This document shows, one piece after another, positions 10,619 through 23,984 of a DNA stretch of 64,000 nt. Location of the stretch: positions 1,156,957 to 1,220,956 of the forward strand of contig NW_023998456.1 of NCBI RefSeq assembly GCF_014805625.2. The letters run 5' to 3'. The position numbers were made by a program, and so were the translations under genes. The DNA comes from Glossina fuscipes. Its lineage: Eukaryota > Arthropoda > Insecta > Diptera > Glossinidae. The notes under the pieces were generated by a model. The model saw nothing but the letters and a program-made list of their open reading frames with translations, was not told the DNA's origin and ran no database searches. Each line of letters opens with the position of its first letter. The stretch's first letter is position 1.

Positions 10619-13600
10619 ATGCATGCATACATACATACGCACATTCATAACTTTGCAGAAGTTTGCTACGGTTGGCTTTCGTACAAATGATTTTTTTATT
10701 TAAACCGACAAATTAATGCACTGACAGAAATTTGCCATAAAAGCGTGTCGGGTGCAGGCGTTGAATTCAATGGTTCCGCACTTATTGATAATATTAAGTT
10801 AATGCTTATGAAAATTAAAATCATTTATTCCTTCTACACGAAGCGTTTAAGTTAATAAAACTTTCATCGCTTCATTACCTTCAGTTAAATGTGTTGCCTA
10901 AAGAGATCACTACACTTAGAATGAATTTACATATAATGAGCTTAAGCGATTGCAGCGAGATATTCGATTATCTGAAAAGGATTTAATCTACTTTTTTGAA
11001 TGTTTCGCTTTGGTCTTCAAAAACATCATCAATCATCTTTAAATGCTATTTAGGCGACTGCTGTTATTAAGAAAAACTCGAATTTGCTTTGCCGTTAGTT
11101 TAACGAGAGCGGTTAGCTATCTTTGGCAAAACGAGCTCCTCGAAGAATAATTTATAGATATTTTACGTGGGTACATGCATGTGAAGGCTCAACATTCCGG
11201 CGCAAGATAGCACCCGGTGTGAGAAAACAAATACGCAAAGTTCGACGATGTAAAATCTCTCCGGTAAGACGTCCTCCTAAGTCTATATCTTTCTTTGTGT
11301 CACGCAACTGATTGCAGTACAACTCTGAACCGAGCAAAGAAGCCAGCTTTTCGCACGGTCTCCACCTTGGGATTGTTGAGTTTGCTTATCTTTAAAAACT
11401 TTCCAAAATAGAATCAAATTTTCCATTAATTTTGCTAAATAAATTGATCAAGCAAACGAGAAAACTTAGCAGTTGAAGGACCGACCTCCCACATTAGTAC
11501 AATCTTCCGCCAAAGCCAAATCTTATTACTGGATTCCTGAATTACAATAATCAGAGCTACTTCTTGTTGAATAAGACGAAATCCAAAAATATTTCTGTAT
11601 CTAGTCTTAGAAGCTGAGAGCGCAAAATTCATTCATTCATATTCAAATTAATATTGTCTTTGGCATGTCCTTTAAAGTTAAACATGATGGCTTCATTCGG
11701 TGGTGCCGTTTAAGAGACAGAGCAATTTCAAGCGTTAATCACCGCCTCCTTCCTTATTCCATTATTCCTAGAGTGCAAAAACGAGATTATGGATATGAAT
11801 TACTTCGATGCTCTTGGTGAAACGGCGTCTATCTAACACATCCAACATTTAAAGCTCGACATAATCAAGGTCCACGAAACTACTCGAAATGTCGTTGCGA
11901 GCTGTCAGGAAGGGACTCAGAGTGGAAAGATTGACTCACGAAGCGAAACTTTGGCAAAGAATGAAACTTACGTCTCAGTAAGTAGTCTTTAATTGCCTCT
12001 TACGATCCGCCCATGTAGTGAAGTGTGAAGTCCTTCGAATTTACTTATTAACTTTTTCGCGCCGGCGCACCAGTACTATACTCTCGCGTAACAGGCTTCG
12101 CGACGACGCAACTGAACCATACATAATACTTATGTAAAAGATATATACATAAAAACAAGGCACGCTTGCAGTGGACTATTGTCGTGCTTCTCTAACTATA
12201 AAATCTATGTCGTGTATAGTTGGCGTCAACTGCTCTAAAACAATAAGTGCTTATTTAGACTCGTAGGCGACGTCAGCTGCTATAAATGAGTAAATTGCTG
12301 CGATGTCAGCCACTGCGAGGCAGTAAGCGGTTACCTACCCATCGCAAAAGGATTAAGGAGGATGAAGCGATATTATAAAAAGATATAAAGTCGCTTAAGC
12401 AATAATAACACAATACGACCCTAAACTCATGTTAAATATCTGAGAATAGCTTCCAACAATTAAAGACAGGAACGGACAACTTCTCTTTGCTCCGAAAGAT
12501 CGAACAACTAATGAGGTGCGTTAAACGGATTCAAGCTTTTCTTTCAAAATGATAGCAAGGAATTAGAAAATGATTTATCTGTTTTGCGTTTCATAATCGG
12601 TACCCCCTACTATTGCACATTTAAAAAAATTATCCGAACTAGTTCCAAAGGGTATTCTGCAGAATAGACTTCCGGCTATGCTAATGTAAGCGAAAGTGAT
12701 CGAATCGAACAGTTTATGAAACTCGAAAAACTAGCTAAAGCTTTCATAAGAAAAAATTGATAATAGGGTGATGTGACTGGTTTTATAAGTCAAGAAAAAA
12801 AAAAAGAAAGGAAGTAAAACACAAATGTTAAGCGGCTAGTTTCCACTAAATCTATAGCTAAGGCTATGAAAACGTAAACAAATCTCTCCGTAAGCGTGCT
12901 TGCGAGAAAATCCGCAGACTTACGAAATAGGGCAATGGCAGGTTTAAAATGGCCAACCGATTTCAATTTGGAAAGTGATCCTGGCGATCAATTCATGTCC
13001 TCATCAATTGGTTGACAAAGCAGAAGTGCTAGTAAGAAGGTGCGAACTCTCCCCTTCCCTCTACATTTCCATCTTCCCCGGTAATTAACATGAAGTGAAT
13101 CTTTAGTCCTTACGAGAAAAGTTTTCTACGCCATCTTGAAATTCACCTAACGAAAGACGCTTCTTATTAGTCCGTCTGAATAAGAGTAAAGGGGTTCATA
13201 AACTTTCAGAAAAGTTAACCGAGTCCATGACGGTTATCGAATTGATTGTTCCCTTCAATCTTGCAACTTCACACCGCAACTAACCAGCATTAGTTTCAAT
13301 GTTGAATTTTTTACAAAAGAGTTGTGTGTGTTTATAATACTTTGAACTTTTATATTAACTTATGACCACAAACGCTACTTTTACTCAGAAACCATTCTAT
13401 TTGCCATCGTTCGTTTCGCATCGCCATTCTGCCATTTGCACCGTGAACAGGCTGCAGCCAGTGACCACTAATTTACTCAGCGTTATCGCACTAATTATTT
13501 ATGGCACTATTTTATTAAACTTCAGCAACACCACAATGACTGACGTTCGCTTATTTGTGTCGTCTTATATTCGCCACTGCTTCCTCGACTGCAGCCACTA

Positions 13601-14352
13601 AGCCGTTTTTGCCTTATTTTCGCTCTCGTTTCCTTTTCGACAAGTGCGAGCAATCATAATCTTTTGCTTTTAAAAGACAAGGCGTCTGTTCAAACTTTGT
13701 GAAAATTGACTTTTAGATGCTTTGCAACACGCCGCTCTTCTGTTTGTTTTTTATTGTTGTGATGAATAATTGATTTTCCATCTTCATGATAACGATGTGG
13801 TGAGTTCATTACACGTTATACAATATCAACAAGAAATAATCTTTCCTTTAAAATAATGGACGAGAACAACTCTTATATTTAGAACGTCGTGATGCCAAGC
13901 GCTTAGATTTTAACGGGTAATAAATAAACGAATTTAGATCATTTTTTAAATTGCGTCCATATCGAAATTAACAAGAACTACAGCTTCTTTCTCTATAGGC
14001 ACACAGAATGGTGTTAACAAAACAGCCTCAAAATATTCTGTCGCCGATGGCCGGTGGTAAACTCGTAGCAACGCCTTTTTCTGCTCACACCTTATTTAAA
14101 CAAAGTGTTACGAGATAATACAATTTCAGGTTTCTCCTTCTTTATCTCCGTGTACACAGAACGGTCGTCAATTGAATTGATTCGGAATTTCCCGCAACAG
14201 ATAGTCAGGAATAACTCGAAGTAAAGTTTCTCGCTAAACATAATGCGTACAAACAAAGGATGGCAAGAAAATCGATTTATAATTTTACACTGATCTTGCT
14301 CCATACAAGCGAACGGCCTTAATCAAAACAAATCAGATCGCCCAGTTGACTG

Positions 14353-14392
14353 GGGCAGAGTCCTACTTTCTCACGAGTACAATACTCTGCCC
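14353..14392. other. Perfect 9-bp inverted repeat (hairpin)
   Basis: GGGCAGAGT at 14353-14361 pairs exactly with ACTCTGCCC at 14384-14392 around a 22-nt loop. The loop can itself form a 4-bp TACT/AGTA inner stem. It is GC-rich in an AT-rich setting. The role is unknown; it could be the remnant of a transposon end. Confidence 0.6.
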
Positions 14393-14644
14393 GGGCTTAA
14401 AAGTCTACTTTCAGGCTACAGTTGGTGAATATAAATCAAATTGAAGAATTTTATTGGATCTAAAAACAATCTTAGTGATCCAATATCTCAAACAATTTAT
14501 TACTACTAGCGGACATTTCTAAACGCTAAATGGATACAATTTTATCCCATTTTATCACTTTTAGGCAGTTCTTGAACAGCCCCGCAGAAATCTTCCATTG
14601 ACCGGACGCTACTGGAGACAAAATTATTATTGCCATTAATGTAG

Positions 14645-14786
14645 CCAATGAAATAAATTTGAAGACTAAAGTCTTAAAGCACTAGCATCCAAAGCTGTCG
14701 GCTTTATTGAAAACTCTACCGCATTTGCGATTCGAACCGACGATCATTGAGTTGTTAGTCAAGATGCATTGCCCACTCGGACGGAT
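14645..14786 (-). mobile_element. tRNA-derived SINE, family 1, minus strand
   Basis: The reverse complement reads CCGTCCGAGTGGGCAATG (A-box region), GGTTCGAATCG (B box, plus-strand 14728-14738), GCGGTAGAGTTTTCAATAAA and GCTAGTGCTTTAAGACTT. It ends near CAATAATAATTTT, a worn (AAT)n tail. It matches the plus-strand copy at 7799 across head and body with scattered substitutions. Confidence 0.83.
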
Positions 14787-16149
14787 GAATATGTAGATAT
14801 TTCTCATTACATTTCCCTATGGGAGTGGATCTTCTATCCTCTAAGAGGCTGTCATGGAAGTCTATTGAGAATTGGTAGCTTTATGAAATACGTGCGTTTG
14901 TGGGTCCGTATAGTCTCCTCTGTGACTGAAACAATTACGCAGGAAGAGATCTTGATAGAGACGTTCTGTCACGGAGAGCGTTTGAACAGTGCTTTATATG
15001 TCTGTCGGACATTTAGCCACGTACTTTTAGACGCCTTTCTGATGTCTTTGATCGAATCTGGCCACGAGGAGCGATTCCTATGTAAAGAGTTGCTTAATGG
15101 GCAGAGTAACATAACCTTATGTAGGTTTTATTTGAACTGCAGGAAACGTAGCGTCTACGTTCTCTCGACTTAGGACTGAGAGACCACTACATACTCTATC
15201 TAGAGGATTGATGAATCTCGGTAAGCAATGTATGTCCATTCCGTGTAACATTAGGTAGGGCACGTTAACTTCTAGAAACATGTCTTCCCCTCCATTAATA
15301 TGCACGTATTGCATGTACGTGATGTGAGTGTTGAAAGAAATATGAAGAAGAGAGTACAGCAAGTGGTCTGGGGAAATTTTGTAGTATCGATTAAATATAT
15401 ATATGGGTTTTTATCTACTTTAAACGTCGATTGACACACTGTACCCTTTGGATCTACTATCGATATTAAAATATGGATTGACACGCATTGGCATTGACGA
15501 TTACTTTAAGAAATTTTTGCTCCGATTCCATTGTCGTGCTTTTAGCAATTATTTTGATATTTGAATGTAAAAGAGTTGTTAGTTCTTACCCCAACGCTTC
15601 GACGAAGAAAATTTCAAGTCTTACGCTGATCAAGAGTGTGCGCGATTCTTGTCATGTAGTAGTGAGGTATAGATAATGACTATAGATTTAGACTTTCACG
15701 GTTAAGTATAAACGAATACTAAATTTTAGAGCGAGTGGCTACGAAAATTTTCTATGCCAAAAGCACGTACATTTCTACAGAGTTTACGGTATAGTATTTG
15801 AAAATTCTCGCCCATTTTTTATATATATAATATATATATTCGTAAGATTGGCTTTATGCACCAAATACTATTTTCTGGGTGTACGGGAATTTAAAATAGA
15901 ATTCCTAGTAAATACTTACACCGTAAACAATTGTGAAGCTTTTTTTCATATTTCCTGCGGTTTACTGGGTGCCGCATGCCGCATGTAGGAAAACAAAATT
16001 ATTTTTCATTTTCTAAAACCAAAACTTTTTTACGAATGCCTTACGATGAATGAATTGCATTTTATATCACCATTCCGCGAAATTTTTTCTCTCATCTCTT
16101 CATAAGGGATGATATTTTAAAATTTCTTAATCTATTTTGAAAGCAAAAA

Positions 16150-16181
<32 letters not shown>

Positions 16182-19100
16182 CAAAATGAATAAAGTCTAT
16201 AACTCGATGTGAACTTTTTTAATTAAAGCTTAAGCCTTGAGTTTCTCTCTGAATAGAAGACGTGTTTAATAACTTTATTATAAGCGAGAACAAAAAAGTT
16301 AAAAAATAGGAAAAAGAAAACAATAAAAAGCCAAATAAGGAAAAATTTCATATAATTATAAAACTGAGTAAAAATCAATTCCGCTCTGGCTTCCGTAATT
16401 AACCGTTCAAGTAAGGCGCGTATGCATGTCTGCCCAGCAATGTATGCATAACCATATGTTAACATGACATTTGTGTGTGACAATGGGTTTACCCATGTTG
16501 GATACGTAAATTAATAAGGGGGGGGTGTGAAAGCCTCTCACGTCTCCATCCATCCACGTACAACATCCATATACTTGTATTTGTTTTTGCTGAGGCAATG
16601 TTGTTGTCAACATGGTTCTGAATAATTAAATCAAACATTGCGTGGCAACGTTTGTGTTGTAAGCTTTCATGCGTGCGTATGTGCGCATAATTTTTTTGTT
16701 CCTGCCAGTTGCATCTTTACCATTGTCAACGAATTCGGCTGCTGGTGTTGCTGTTGGCCTGATTTTGCAGTATAGGTGCGCGCCCGCCTCTCTGTGTGTG
16801 TATGTGTGTGTGTGTGTGTGTGTGTGAGTGTATGCTTTTCTATGCGTATGTATGTATGCATGTAAGTGCACGCATATCAATATGCTTACATCAACATTCA
16901 TGTATCGCAAAACCTTCGCGCGCGCATGAAAGTGCACTAAACTAAATACATACGTGAGTTAAAATGATTTAATATATTGTTTTATGTTACCACATGTGTG
17001 TACACTTGCACTTATATCCATATATCCGCCCGCAAATCACATGCATTAATACATAGTAAGTGGATTCGAACCTATATTTTAGAAAATGTTGCTTTTAAAA
17101 ATTAATTACTTATGAATCCATTGATACTATATTAAATAAATCAAGGCCAAACCACATCATCGACACGGGACACAATTTAAATATAGTTGAGTTAGATGAA
17201 AGTTGTGATTTATATTTGGAACGAGATAGAAAAAAGTAAAATGTGTATGCAAAGAGTCTTTGTGTTTGTGTGTGTGGCGCCGCGACTTTAATTTCTTCTC
17301 TACACTCTCAAGTAGGAAGCGAAGACGAAAAAATTTGAATCAACTAAAGTGAAAAGATCTTTAAGCAAAGAGCCTCTCTCCTCAGTACTATTTGCAAGTC
17401 AAAGTAATTAAAGTTCAGTACAGTTGAGCTGGAGAATTATAGTCGACGTAAAGAATTGCAGATGAGTATCTGTACCTCCCGTTAATCAAGGACTTGGAGC
17501 ATTCCATTCGTAAAAGCCAAAAATGCGCTTATTTTTTCATTTCACTTATAACGCTTGGACGGTTTTAGATATCACACCGAACCGAGAAGACATTAAATAG
17601 TACAAAAACAAAAAAATAGATATATTAAACATCGTATGATCGATCCACAGTCAGCATATGTAAGCATTCCACCCGGTATGTAACAATCGAAATCATAAAC
17701 GGCTTTAACAGCACGTTTAGAAGACATAGATCTTTGAAGTTATGTTGTGTAATGTGGACATGGTTCAGATCGAGCTTGAACTTTATACTTAACGTCTGGC
17801 GAGAATTTATCGGTGCCTGAGTCTTATCTTTCTATCTGAATCTTATTTTTACCAAGGACCTATCAACAATAGACATACGCAGGAAAGGGACTCTGACTTC
17901 CGTTTGTAGGGAAATAACATAAAAATTTTTAAAATACTTCTGCAAATCTATAGGAGAAAATAACTAAAATTGGATTCAATCGTTCATCAGGGCTACAGAA
18001 ACAATTGAAAAAAATATTTATTTTTCTTCACCGTTAGTGCCATTCCTGATCTAGAGATGGCTGTTCGACTACCTCTTTTCTGTGAGTGCATTCGTTAACC
18101 TTATAGCCTACGATATCAAGATCTTACTTACTTACATTTTTTATTATTACGCTCGTCAAGTCAAATTTGAAAGCCAATTAAATGGATCTTGTTTCCACAT
18201 CACAATTACCTATCGTACATAACCTAGCACTGGCCCGACTTTCAGCTTTTGAAAAATATGTTGATTATTATTAAAATTATGAATTTTGAACCAATCCATT
18301 GTCGTTTATATAAATATATTTTATGCAAATTTGAAAATAATTAAGAAAAGTTACATTATTATCATCAGCTGAATATTTCAAACAATTCCTTGCAACGCTT
18401 TTGCAATTATTTTCGTATCCACATTAAATATCAAATTCAATCAGAGCAAAATTTAACTGCAATATTTGAATTAAACGCATACATAGCCAGAATCAAAATG
18501 TGTGTGTATGTGTGTGTGCCATTCATCCAGTCATTCAGTTTTTACCCTCTGGAGATCAAATAAAAGTTTTAAACTTTAAATTCAGTTTTATGAAATTCGA
18601 ATATATTTATATTTCTATATTCATTTACATATTCATATACAAATATCTATGTAAATAAAACAACAACAAAAATATATATATAATATACATATATGTCAAA
18701 TGTTACGGCGATAAATAAATGAGTAAGGTACCTGACGACAACGGAAGCCACAAACGAAAACACATTCTTCGTGGCGGATGAAACAAACGTTCAGCCGATT
18801 AAATTTCACCGCATTCGCTAGTTGAGTACTGGTTTGATGCTGTTATAAATTGAGCCAATTTTGGTTATTTCTGCGACCATAGACGAAATTGAATATCGGG
18901 TCGCAATTAAATCGAATCAACAGACAGAGCACCAAGAACAACTAGGGAGGGGCTCGGTAAATATTCTGGGTAATCTACGCTCCTGGAAAGAACATTTAAA
19001 GGCTCAACTTAAACGCGTTCGCACACACTACAAGTGATGAACACTGTCAGTTCGGCCAATGGATCTCAATCCGTAATAAGATATCAGATGAGCCAAATTC

Positions 19101-20363
19101 GAACATGCTCACGCTAGCGCCTCGTGTCAGTCTATGCTTAATTTTTTCCATGAAAAATTGTGAGCAAAACCCAAAGTACAAAAGTTATGTCGCTGTCGAG
19201 AAAAAGGGCTCAGAAAAGTATTCACATAACTATTTCATTGAAGAATTTAGAGAAAGTTTAAGGGCGTGGCACTAGTACGTAAGTGAGCTTACCATTACAA
19301 GCGCATTACAAAGCGAGCATGGATACATGGATCGACGGTAAAGCTTGTGGCCGGCGTTTTTTACGCTAAGCAACACATTATGTTCATCGTCGGCCTTAAA
19401 AAGTATGGAAGAAAAGTATAGATGAAGGCCTGTTAATAAGCGTTACTGGAAAACATGCTGCTTCATCAGTCATTGAACTCATTCATCAAACATTCATCTC
19501 ACAGCCTAAAGGAAATGAATCCATACATGACTTACTCCCACGAATCTCGCATCAGCGCATATTGTCCATCTGGAAAGCCGAAGAGGGACCTGTCTATGGT
19601 AAATGCCATGCTTTAAATGGAGAACTTGAATGGGTAGACATTTGAAAGGTGTAAAACGTTATAAAAATGAATAAAGGCAATGAATTGGGACAGAAGGAAA
19701 GTGATGAATAAAGAATGAAGTGAAAAATAAAATCTAATTTTGGAAAAATAGAGTTGTATTTTGTTTTTACCAAGTCCTTATTGATCAGATTGCTAAACAT
19801 ATCTTGTATCATATATGTATATAAATTCACATGCATATGCAAATCGAAATGTGTTACAACATGTATATTCATAAATATATATTATATATATGTATATATA
19901 CATATATAAAATGTTAATATTACATATATGTACATAGCATACGGAAATTAAGTTTAACAGTGTATCTCTTGTACATTGCATCTCTTGTGAAGTTTGTGCA
20001 CCAAAACAATTCCCTTACATCATTTACATAATGACTAAAACGCGAATAATTCAAATGAAAAAAAAACCGTAACATCTAATTAAATGTTTGGCATTGACTT
20101 TTTCGAACTTTATAGTTCCGCAGGGAGCAACGGAATGATGAGAGAACGGAGTTAGAGAATCTAATAAAAATATAAAGGAGTTGGCCTTACGCGAGATTTC
20201 ATAATAAAATGAAGTTTATAAAGGTGCTATTGCATGCTATTGTCGACCTTCATTCACAAATCATTGATCCAAACTGAAATATCATTTTAATCACCTAACT
20301 GAGGGCAGATAATGACCCAAACAACAAAGATTCAAAGTGATAATATGAATATCCTTTCTCATC
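14787..20363. other. Long non-coding stretch, no gene supported
   Basis: The longest ORF, at 14769-15173 plus (134 codons), starts inside the SINE head and has no recognisable domain, so I do not call it. Poly(A) at 16157-16181, TATA-rich runs at 15820-15840, 18655-18690 and 19800-19930, and the TG tract at 16793 account for the other ORFs. Confidence 0.45.
16793..16830. repeat. (TG)n microsatellite
   Basis: A TG run with one TA interruption. The minus-strand His/Thr-rich ORFs at 16626-16937 are its translation. Confidence 0.95.
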
Positions 20364-20455
20364 TATACCCTTTACTTTTAGGGGCAAGGGTACGATAAGT
20401 TTATGGAAGCGCGTTAGAAACTTTGAAGAACTTTAGATCGCCTCATCTTTTATTT
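20364..20455 (+). repeat. INE-1-like dispersed repeat, short 5' fragment
   Basis: The 5' hairpin region CTATACCCTTTACTTTTAG with GGGCAAGGGTACGATAAGTT, then TTTATGGAAGCGCG and TAGATCGCCTCATCTTTT, matches the first ~90 bp of the family. Confidence 0.6.
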
Positions 20456-23189
20456 TAGCAGTGGTATCTCAAGTGAATCGCATTAACATTATTTTGTCCA
20501 TTGCAATGTGTATGTTAGGTTAATGATCTTCAATATGCATTTCAAAATGTTAATAATTACTAACAACATTAAATTAATGTCATGCTCAAATTCATCTAGT
20601 GGCCTATCTCAACTTCAGGCTGGCTTCAATAACTTGTCTTGAATTTGAATAAAAAATTTCCATTTCAAAGACCAAATCAGGTTTCTGCTTTCTACTTCCT
20701 GACCAAAGTGTTAATAACCGGGGGGGGGACAAATTTTCTTCTAGACTCTCTAAACTCTGATTTATGTTGCAAGTAGAGTCGAAGGCCGACAAAGCTGAAG
20801 CACTAAAACGTTTTTCTTCAAAATTTGATCCCAAGGAGTTCGCTGATCCCTATCTTACTATCACAAAATCATGTAGTTAAGTAAGAAGCGCGACAATCAA
20901 TCGGCATAACTTGCCTCCATTTCCAATGCAGCAAGCTATAGTCTAATTATAACTGACCTGTGGTTGTAGCTGTAATGAGAGTGCCCGGCCGATAAAGCCA
21001 TAACTTGCTAGGCTGCAGCCATCTTTCCCTACTCTCTCTCAATTTTCCTTCTTTGTAACACTTGTAAGAACCATCCCCTAAGCTGTTAATCATATAAAAA
21101 AAATAAATAAATAAAGAAAGTAAGAGTCTCCACAACATTTTAATAAGGCCTGCCTTGGCTTATGTGTAGCCAATTGCTGAGATCACTGTCTTCATTTAAC
21201 TGAATATGTGCAAAAGCAATTGAAGTGACATACATCTCGCAACCAATCCTGCCTAACGTTAATTGATCTGGCAACGTCTAAAGGACATAGAATCCTTCTA
21301 TGTATTACTTTTATGAGCAAACTTCTTCTTTTCCTGAATGGTAGACAGGCTACATTAGGGCGGGGATTAATTGGAACATTTTTACTCGATCTCGCCAAAA
21401 CTTTTGCGTACTATCTCTTAGATTAGACCGAGTCGTTAAACAAAACAAGAAATTTCCTTAACATTTTCTTAAATTTTTTCAAAATTTTTCTCAGTGACGT
21501 TCGTATGGTTCGTATGGTTAATGGTTCCGATTAAATATGTATACGGCAAGTGTGCAAATAAATTCTCTGCTTTTTCTAAAAAAAATTTAAATTCAGATGG
21601 AATTAAGAGATGAACAGGTAGAATTACAATATTATCGGGAAGAACATCGATCAGAAGCAAGAGTTTACAATATTTTCAGACTTAAGGTAATAGAAAGCAA
21701 ATGTAAGACTGTAAGTAACTGTTGAAATGGCTGCTACAAAGTATAGTCTACCGCAGTCGGAGGCAATCACTTGCAAGTGGCGAGTTCTGTTCCGTCGGCT
21801 AACCCATCGGCAGAATCAGAGAGAGAGCAATCAGAGAGAACCAGGTCTGGAGAATAAGTTGCAAGAACCTTCTAGTACAAATCGGAAGATCACTTAGTAG
21901 CTTTTGCTGTGGATGTGGATTCGGCGATTTTTATTCTCTTCGGTTAGCTCATAACGAACTCAACTTTTTTTCTGCCCATGTTTTCCCATTGTGAAGAATC
22001 GAACTAAGATTGCTTTTTGCTAATTTAGTCGTAACTGTACAAAAAACTTTTTTGAATTTGTGCTGGATTGCCGTCCACACCACTTTGAGCTCCTTCATTC
22101 CATGGCTATGAACCTCAACATCTAGCTATATATGCCCATAGCCTCAAAAGAAATGAATTCAAGCAATTTTAAAACACAAATTTTGTGTGCACACCTACAT
22201 ATACATATATATGTATATAAATTTGATATATAATATATTATATATATATATATATATGTATATACTTTTTATATATATATGCCCTTATATATATATACTC
22301 TTGTACCATGTAATGTGGTTGCTTTCTTTCTCCTTTCCGTCCTTCCACTTAGTTCACATTACCATGAAGTGTATATGTTGTGATGCATTTAATGTTTATT
22401 CAGTATTTAAGTTAGTGTCTAATATTGCCACTCAACCGATGAAATTAATTTGTAGTTGAATTTATTGCAAATAAACGAAGAAGTTTTCATCATTAAAACA
22501 TACAAAAATTAGGATTTTTTTTTGCATTTAAAAGCCTGCATTTGATAAAATCCTTATATGCGAGAATTGCATTTACAATGCAATTGCAACAACATTGTTG
22601 CACACAAAATTTATGAGGAAAATGAAAAAGTTATATGGGTTTATATATACATGAAAGTAATTCAATCACCTGCAACTATTAGTAAAATTCATTGAAAAAT
22701 TTATTGTAAATAAATTCAAACGAGCCGTTTATTTTAAAAGTAGTTCAAGTCCATTTATTTTGAAAGTCAATATATTTAAAAATAAAAAACTTCCTCTCTT
22801 AACGCTTTACATATCATGTATATAAAATCAAAACGTTTGTGCTTCCATTGGCTTCTTTTTTTCTTTTTTATTTTGATTTTCAACCAAATTGACATTTATG
22901 CACTGGCATTGTCCGGTAAATCATTCATTGGAAAGCATCGCACAATTGTAGAGCGTGTAAAAATTGCTATAATTAATTTCAAACATCATGAATCTATTTG
23001 TACCACATTGCGGATATTCGAGATGAAGTTTGTTTCGTAAATAAATAAAATTGGAATGCAACCATGTATAATGGCCTAATGCAATGGCCTCAAGTTGCAC
23101 ATGAGCTTCAAAAAAAGAAGAATGGCTTTCAAAGATAAAGAAAACCCCTATAGCGCTATTGACATTCTTACACAGAAGCAAATAAGAAC
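20456..23189. other. Non-coding DNA, no gene seen
   Basis: ORFs here are under 95 codons and without recognisable domains; the one at 22187-22459 is read through TATA repeats at 22199-22305. A C-run at 20720-20728 on the minus strand (G on plus) is a homopolymer only. Confidence 0.45.
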
Positions 23190-23412
23190 ATTATAGGCGG
23201 GCAAGGCATTAAATATCCTACACTACATTGTCTAACACAATTCAGATGGGCAGACAACAGACGGACAGAAAGACCGACAGACTTGGATTAATTAATTTTA
23301 CGATTCTGAGTCGATCGGTATAATAGATCCGTTATGAGTTCATCTGCGTGTTACAGACATCGGCATTAACTTAATATACCCTGTACGACAAGTAGTATAG
23401 GGTGTAGTGATT
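23190..23412 (-). repeat. INE-1-like dispersed repeat, copy D
   Basis: This is an internally deleted minus-strand copy with both ends. The 3' end appears on the plus strand as GGCGGGCAAGGCATTAAATA (reverse of the family's TATTTAATGCCTTGCCCGCC). A GGACAGAAAGACCGACAGAC block follows. The 5' end is AACTTAATATACCCTGTACG with its half-hairpin AGTATAGGGTGTAG. Confidence 0.75.
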
Positions 23413-23984
23413 TATAATCTGGAGTTGATTAGTCGACCATACGCAAAAATGTCAATGCGATTACCATTTTCAGAGAACACTATAGAAATTTCATTTTGAC
23501 GATTTTGAGTTAGACGGAATTGCTTTTCACTGAGATGGTACAGCATGCTATACATCTTATAACGCTATAAGCTTGTTCATAGAAAAATACAGTCTCCATG
23601 TACCAAGTGTGTAAGCATGAAACCAGAATTTGCTCATAGATGGCCCCAATACTGTGCTTAAAGCAAATACATCGCTCACGGCTTAGCCATCTGGCAGCAA
23701 CTTATGTATTATATATGTCTGTTTATCTTCATAACTACTGATGCCAGTGGAAGATATCCCCTGTAGACTTTTTGTCGAGGGCCATGTTAAGTTATTGGCT
23801 TATTCCCACACTGACTTAACTTTAAAACCAATAATAATTATGCCACTGACGGAATAAATGCTACTTTATGTGAACAAGCAATTTAAAAGTCGGTCGAATA
23901 AGGCCCCTTGTACATACAAATTTTCATCGAACAGACTGGCTTAGAGTGTCTCAGGAAAGTGCTGATATAATAATAGCAGACTTT

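Larger units (their letters stand above)
8641..14352. other. Long non-coding stretch, no gene seen
   Basis: No ORF above 80 codons has any recognisable domain. Opposite-strand ORFs at 11123-11337 and the ORF at 13362-13601 match nothing I know. Microsatellites at 10001 and 10573 are listed separately, and a CT-rich patch lies at 9751-9812. Some parts (11.7-12.4 kb, 13.0-13.7 kb) are less AT-rich and free of simple repeats; they could be unique regulatory or intronic DNA, but nothing shows it. Confidence 0.45.

Noticed and set aside
14769..15173. 134-codon plus-strand ORF, the longest without simple repeats outside transposons
   Set aside because: It begins inside a SINE head on the other strand, shows no domain, and has no supporting splice or promoter context. 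A length of 134 codons in 64 kb of non-coding DNA is plausible by chance.
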